Source: Symploca sp. SIO3C6
Lineage (GTDB): Bacteria; Cyanobacteriota; Cyanobacteriia; Cyanobacteriales; Coleofasciculaceae
Direction of reading: 5' to 3'
Length of the DNA stretch: 64,000 nucleotides
Assembly (NCBI GenBank): GCA_010692425.1
Contig: JAAHHJ010000004.1
Location: forward strand, 123,680 to 187,679
Shown: positions 59,457-64,000 of the stretch, in pieces
How the letters are laid out: each line of letters begins with the position of its first letter
Position numbering within the stretch: the stretch's first letter is position 1
Position numbers and translations under genes: made by a program
The notes under the pieces: model-generated
What the model was told of the DNA's origin: nothing
The model's database searches: none
The model's input: the letters and a program-made list of their open reading frames with translations, nothing else

Positions 59457-59819
59457 TCATTCATGGTTAGCATTGCTATACTCATTATCTGAAGGTTTAT
59501 GCTGGGTTGCTTGTAGAGACTTTTCAAAGAACATACGCTGCTCAGCATTGCGCAGAAAATAACCACTAACCATTGCTGAAACCAATAGACGCCCTAGATG
59601 TTCACGACTAGTATTGATCGTCACGCCAAAGTGTTCTGAAGGGAGGCTTCCTAGGAGTCCGATAATATTGCGTTCCATTACCTGAAACACTTCCTGAGAA
59701 GTCGGTTGAGATAGATGAGCAACCGTTTCTGGATTCATAGATTGCACATACTGCCAAAGTAAATTTTTTTCACTGTCACTATCAAAAAATTCAGGAACAC
59801 GATTGGATTGTTCGTTCAT
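59457..59819 (-). CDS. DUF760-like protein
   Basis: LLWQYVQSMNPETVAHLSQPTSQEVFQVMERNIIGLLGSLP. Confidence 0.85.
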   Translation of the reverse strand: MNEQSNRVPEFFDSDSEKNLLWQYVQSMNPETVAHLSQPTSQEVFQVMERNIIGLLGSLPSEHFGVTINTSREHLGRLLVSAMVSGYFLRNAEQRMFFEKSLQATQHKPSDNEYSNANHE

Positions 59820-60130
59820 TTTTAGATCTCCTAGTAATTTTTGACTCCCATTTTCCCCAGCAGGGAGGAGGGAATGATTTGGCTGCGATTTGCTTTGTGT
59901 CTATGTAATTAAATTTAACAAAACTGTGTTGATCTCCAAGTGTGTTCAACCGAACCGCAAACGTCGGATTTGCTCACTAGTTGAGCTACTTAGGAACAAG
60001 GAGTTTAATCGCCATTGGCGAGGAATCAAGGCCAAATTGTGTAAATAAGCGCTAAATATTAGGTCTTTTCCCCAGCAAAAGACTTTATCTTGAAGGTATT
60101 TAATCCATAATTTACAAGGAAAATACCGAT

Positions 60131-61741
60131 ATGAAAATTACTAGAAGAGAAGCCCTCAGACTTGGATTACTTGGGGGTAGTTTCCTACTGTTGCCTCTGG
60201 GCAACCAAAAACCTGCTTGGGCTCAAACTCGATTGAGTCCTCAAATCCAGCGCTTTGAGCTCTCTTTCCACAAACCGCCAGTCCTTGAGCCTGTGCGCCG
60301 AGATGCTACTACTGATTACTATGAACTCACTATGGAGAAGTCCCTAGTGGAAATTTTGCCGGGACTGATGACTGAAATTTGGGGTTACAAAGGTAAGATT
60401 CCTAGTATTATCAACGGCATTAGTCCTGGTCCAACAATTAGGCAAAGGGGTGGTAAGCGCTCTGATGGTGGCCGACAATCAGTTGTTCGTTTCATTAACC
60501 AACTAGGCAAAGATGCAAATGGTGAAGATATTCAGACAGTTACTCATTTGCACGGTATGGCGTCGCTGCCACAGTATGATGGTCATGCTGAGGACTTGAT
60601 TCCACCAGGATATTTCAAGGATTATATCTATCCCAACGACCGTGCTGCTACGATTTGGTATCATGACCATGCCATTGACAAGACCTCACGCAATGTTTAT
60701 ATGGGTCTGGCAGGCATGTATATTGTTGAGGATCAATACGAATTGAGTCTACCCCTACCTAAAGGGGACTACGATGTGCCTTTGATCCTGCAGGATAAAT
60801 TCTTTGCTACTGATGGTGAGTTAATCTTCGATGATAGAAACCAGAGGAGTAGCTACGGTGATGTCATTTTGGTCAATGGTGTTCCTTGGCCTCGGATGGA
60901 AGTTGCCAATCGCAAGTACCGCTTCCGGGCTTTAAATGCATCGGCTTCACGTAATTACCAGCTGGCTCTGAGTAGAGATGCCCAGTCACTAACAATTGGG
61001 GATAAGTTGATTGTGATTGGCTCTGATGGCGGGCTACTAAGTGAGCCTGTGGAGATCACAACTCCCTTCCAAAATCTACGTATTGGCATGGCAGAGCGTT
61101 ACGAGTTTATTATTGATTTTTCCCAATATCCCCTCGGCACTCAGTTGTTTTTGCGGAATGTTGGTTTTTCTGGCAGTATCGATAATGATGCCCGAACCCA
61201 TGCAATTATGCGCTTTGATGTGGTACGTGAGGAGCCAGATGATAGCATTGTCCCTGACCGACTGCGTGCTGTTGAGCCTATTCCACTCTCTGAGGTGGCA
61301 AGAACTAGAACTTTCAGGTTTGAACGCAATCAGGGACAATGGAAAATTAATAACAAAACCTGGGATAAAAACCGAGTCGATGCCAATCCCGGAGCAGGTG
61401 ATGTTGAGATTTGGAATTTAGTCAACCCTGGCAGTGGTTGGGTTCATCCTGTACATATTCACTTGGTTGATTTGCAGCTTTTGGATCGTAACGGTATCTC
61501 CCCTCGTCCCTATGAAAAGGGTTGGAAGGATGTCTTCCATGTTGGTGAATTCGAGACGCTGAGAGTGATTGCTAAGTTTGGTACCCGTGATGGTAAATAC
61601 ATCCAAGGTAAGTTCATGATGCACTGCCACAACCTTGTTCATGAAGACCATTCGATGATGACGCTGTTTGAAGTCGGTAAGGGTGGTCCGAGTCCATTTT
61701 CAGCACCAGCGCAACCAGTCTCAACGATGCTACCACTTTGA
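60131..61741 (+). CDS. multicopper oxidase (bilirubin oxidase/CotA-like) with twin-arginine signal
   Basis: TRREALRLGLLGGSF; THLHG, WYHDHA, HPVHIHLVD, MHCHNLVHEDHSMM copper motifs. Confidence 0.94.
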   Translation: MKITRREALRLGLLGGSFLLLPLGNQKPAWAQTRLSPQIQRFELSFHKPPVLEPVRRDATTDYYELTMEKSLVEILPGLMTEIWGYKGKIPSIINGISPGPTIRQRGGKRSDGGRQSVVRFINQLGKDANGEDIQTVTHLHGMASLPQYDGHAEDLIPPGYFKDYIYPNDRAATIWYHDHAIDKTSRNVYMGLAGMYIVEDQYELSLPLPKGDYDVPLILQDKFFATDGELIFDDRNQRSSYGDVILVNGVPWPRMEVANRKYRFRALNASASRNYQLALSRDAQSLTIGDKLIVIGSDGGLLSEPVEITTPFQNLRIGMAERYEFIIDFSQYPLGTQLFLRNVGFSGSIDNDARTHAIMRFDVVREEPDDSIVPDRLRAVEPIPLSEVARTRTFRFERNQGQWKINNKTWDKNRVDANPGAGDVEIWNLVNPGSGWVHPVHIHLVDLQLLDRNGISPRPYEKGWKDVFHVGEFETLRVIAKFGTRDGKYIQGKFMMHCHNLVHEDHSMMTLFEVGKGGPSPFSAPAQPVSTMLPL

Positions 61742-61774
61742 TACTCCCACGATTCTAAGCCGTTGGGTTTTACC

Positions 61775-62098
61775 TCAATTTCCCTCTCCGTACAACTCGG
61801 CATCAAATTTTTCTATAGCTTCAATGTCATAAGGATGAGGAGGTTGAGGATAGGTTAATTTTGTTTCTGATACTGTAGCTGCTTGCCGACAGTTACTACT
61901 GAGGACTTTTTCACCATTAGCTGTTGGTTGATTGCACTCAGATAACTCAGCCTCAGTATTTACTGCTTCTGGGGCTTGAGTATCTACAACTATTGAAGAT
62001 GAATCCTCTTGAGCAAAGGCACTGCTAAAGGTAACTTGAGCTATGAGAACAGTCAAAATTATCAACCTGAGAGTTCTAAACAAGAATGATTTCAACAT
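61775..62098 (-). CDS. hypothetical secreted protein
   Basis: 107 aa with signal peptide. Confidence 0.6.
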   Translation of the reverse strand: MLKSFLFRTLRLIILTVLIAQVTFSSAFAQEDSSSIVVDTQAPEAVNTEAELSECNQPTANGEKVLSSNCRQAATVSETKLTYPQPPHPYDIEAIEKFDAELYGEGN

Positions 62099-62397
62099 GA
62101 TTTTTTTATTGGTTTTTATATTAAGGCTTTTCCATGAAAAAATGAACTACAGAGTAAGCAACTTTGTCCTTAGGGGTTGCTGAACATAGTATCTTAATCT
62201 CCAGAAGCCGCTGAAGGAATATTAATGAACTTCTGTGACTTCTTAACTCCTGAACTACTTTGTTCATAATTGTAGCGCTACAACTTGTAGAACAACGATT
62301 GATGACTCCTTAAGCTCTTCTACCCATTGAACAATCAACCATGAACAATCAGCCATTCACGTGTTTGGGTATTTTTAGTGATTGATGTAGTATTACT

Positions 62398-63669
62398 ATG
62401 CTAAACGCAGCATTTTTACAGGGAATCTTAGGAGCTTCCAGTTTGGTTTTAGGAGCCTTAGTGGGAGTTTTCTGGCAACCAAGGAAGACTTTTTCCGCTG
62501 CAATTATGGCTTTTGGCAGTGGCACTCTGTTGTCAGCAATCGCCTTTGAAATTACTATTCCCATTCACCGCGAGAGTGGATTTTTGCCACTTCTATTCGG
62601 ATTTATTGCTGGTGGTATTCTCTTTACAGGTATCACCCATTATATTGATCAGAAGGGAGGCTTCCTGCGCAAACCTGCCTCCAGTCGCCGCTACCTTATG
62701 GAACATCGACAAGAGCAGGTATCAGATGTCCTCAACCGCCTTGCTCACATTGAGGTGATGAATACTTTACCACTTAATGAAAGACAAGCGATCGCTCCTT
62801 TTATTAAACCAGTTTATGCACAACCAGGAGAGGTACTTTGTCAAGAGGGAACCCCAGGAGAGTACTTCTACATGATTGTTGAGGGTGAGGCTGAGGTGCG
62901 CAGAGATCAGAAAGTTCTTAATACCATGGGAGCGGGGGAAGTTTTCGGCGAGATGTCGCTGTTAACGGGGGAACCACGCTCAGCCACTGTGATTGCCCAA
63001 ACTACAATGAAATTATATCAGTTGCACCAGAGACACTTTAATGATGTGCTAAGTTGGTCTCCCCATATGGCTTGGGCACTAAGCCGTGCTTTAGCAAGGC
63101 GACTACGATTCTCTACTGATTCGCGGGTTGCAGTAGAAAAAAATTTAGACCGTTGGCGGCAAAGGTTGATTGATAAAGTAGAGTTAGATTTATTACTTAC
63201 AGAAGACCCTGTTACCCTAGAGGGATTAGTTAAACGCTCTGCTCCTGTAGCAATAGTAGTGGGTACTTTGATTGACAATATTCCGGAAGCGGCTGTGATT
63301 GGAATTAATGTTGGGGAGCATAGTTTCGGCTGGTCTTTTTTGTTAGCTGTGTTTATTTCCAATTTCCCAGAGGCATTGTCGAGTGCCAGTGGTATGAAAC
63401 AGGCAGGAGCCGGAAAAATTCAGATTCTCGCTTTATGGATTGGGGTAGTTTTACTGAGTGGTTTTTGTGCTGTTGCTGGCTATTCTTTGGGAAGCACCAT
63501 GCCCTATCTGTTGGTGGCAGTGGCTAGGGCTTTAGCTGGTGGTGCAATTCTGGCAATGTTAGCAAGTACAATGATGCCTGAAGCCTATGAGTTAGGGGGC
63601 TCTTCAGTTGTTTTCTCGACTATTCTGGGATTTCTACTTGGTTTTTTTGTTTCCTCTAGTCACATCTAA
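62398..63669 (+). CDS. ZIP-like membrane protein with inserted cyclic-nucleotide-binding domain
   Basis: FGSGTLLSAIAFE and DNIPEAAVIG TM motifs flanking GEYFYMIVEGEAEVR...GEVFGEMSLLTGEPRSATV. Confidence 0.85.
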   Translation: MLNAAFLQGILGASSLVLGALVGVFWQPRKTFSAAIMAFGSGTLLSAIAFEITIPIHRESGFLPLLFGFIAGGILFTGITHYIDQKGGFLRKPASSRRYLMEHRQEQVSDVLNRLAHIEVMNTLPLNERQAIAPFIKPVYAQPGEVLCQEGTPGEYFYMIVEGEAEVRRDQKVLNTMGAGEVFGEMSLLTGEPRSATVIAQTTMKLYQLHQRHFNDVLSWSPHMAWALSRALARRLRFSTDSRVAVEKNLDRWRQRLIDKVELDLLLTEDPVTLEGLVKRSAPVAIVVGTLIDNIPEAAVIGINVGEHSFGWSFLLAVFISNFPEALSSASGMKQAGAGKIQILALWIGVVLLSGFCAVAGYSLGSTMPYLLVAVARALAGGAILAMLASTMMPEAYELGGSSVVFSTILGFLLGFFVSSSHI

Positions 63670-63896
63670 TACCGGTTTTATCTATATTGGCTGTAGATGC
63701 TGATGACGCCGAGACGCCCAGACGCGGGAATGGATGTACAGCAGGCATTTGTCAAGGGCCTACTTTTGTCCTTCACATAGCTTAACAAAAAATTAGTTAC
63801 TCGTAGGTAGCAAAAATCAACCTACGGCTTTGTGTAATGGGCTCAAATTACACGATAAATCAAGGCTTCAAGATATAGCGCTGCGCGCTGGTGTGT

Positions 63897-64000
63897 TTAC
63901 AAATACTGAAAGGCTGCATCCGCCGCTTTGTGGACATCAAAATTATACTTAGGCAACTCTTTTCTAATCGCTGTTTTGACTTTGTGCCACCAGTGTTCAA
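63897..64000 (-). CDS. C-terminal end of a transposase (IS630-like), running off the right edge
   Basis: EHWWHKVKTAIRKELPKYNFDVHKAADAAFQYL*. Confidence 0.6.
   Translation of the reverse strand, partial: EHWWHKVKTAIRKELPKYNFDVHKAADAAFQYL

Overview
The window is filamentous-cyanobacterium chromosomal DNA. Markers are psbO, glnB, sigF, sasA, a CAAD-bearing valS, HIP1 GCGATCGC sites and tandem short repeats. Ordinary housekeeping genes: DAHP synthase, valS, rdgB/HAM1, phosphohexomutase, psbO, sigF, hisS, yebC, GH57, sasA, mutT. Accessory material: three pentapeptide-repeat genes, a RelE/ParE-type toxin-antitoxin pair between direct repeats, an exosortase with a PEP-CTERM VIT/VWA membrane protein, an orphan PKS acyltransferase fragment, and an eroded NRPS locus at about 34.8-47.2 kb. 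That locus encodes a TubC_N docking domain fused to a flavin halogenase-like enzyme, a SnoaL/NTF2-like protein, a TubC_N-C-A-PCP-TE NRPS, a methyltransferase, an atypical SDR and a duplicated ABC exporter with one copy lacking its NBD. The strongest unexplained signal is in the leader of the DAHP synthase gene (about 1237-1634). It holds two un-annotated micro-ORFs in tandem, MFSSSYYFYFWFREVHRW* and MMTIYFGSWFYGFYFWPRSSSG*. Each is followed by its own intrinsic terminator with a competing antiterminator, which looks like a tandem ribosome-mediated attenuator for aromatic amino acids. All calls were made by reading the sequence; no database search was run.
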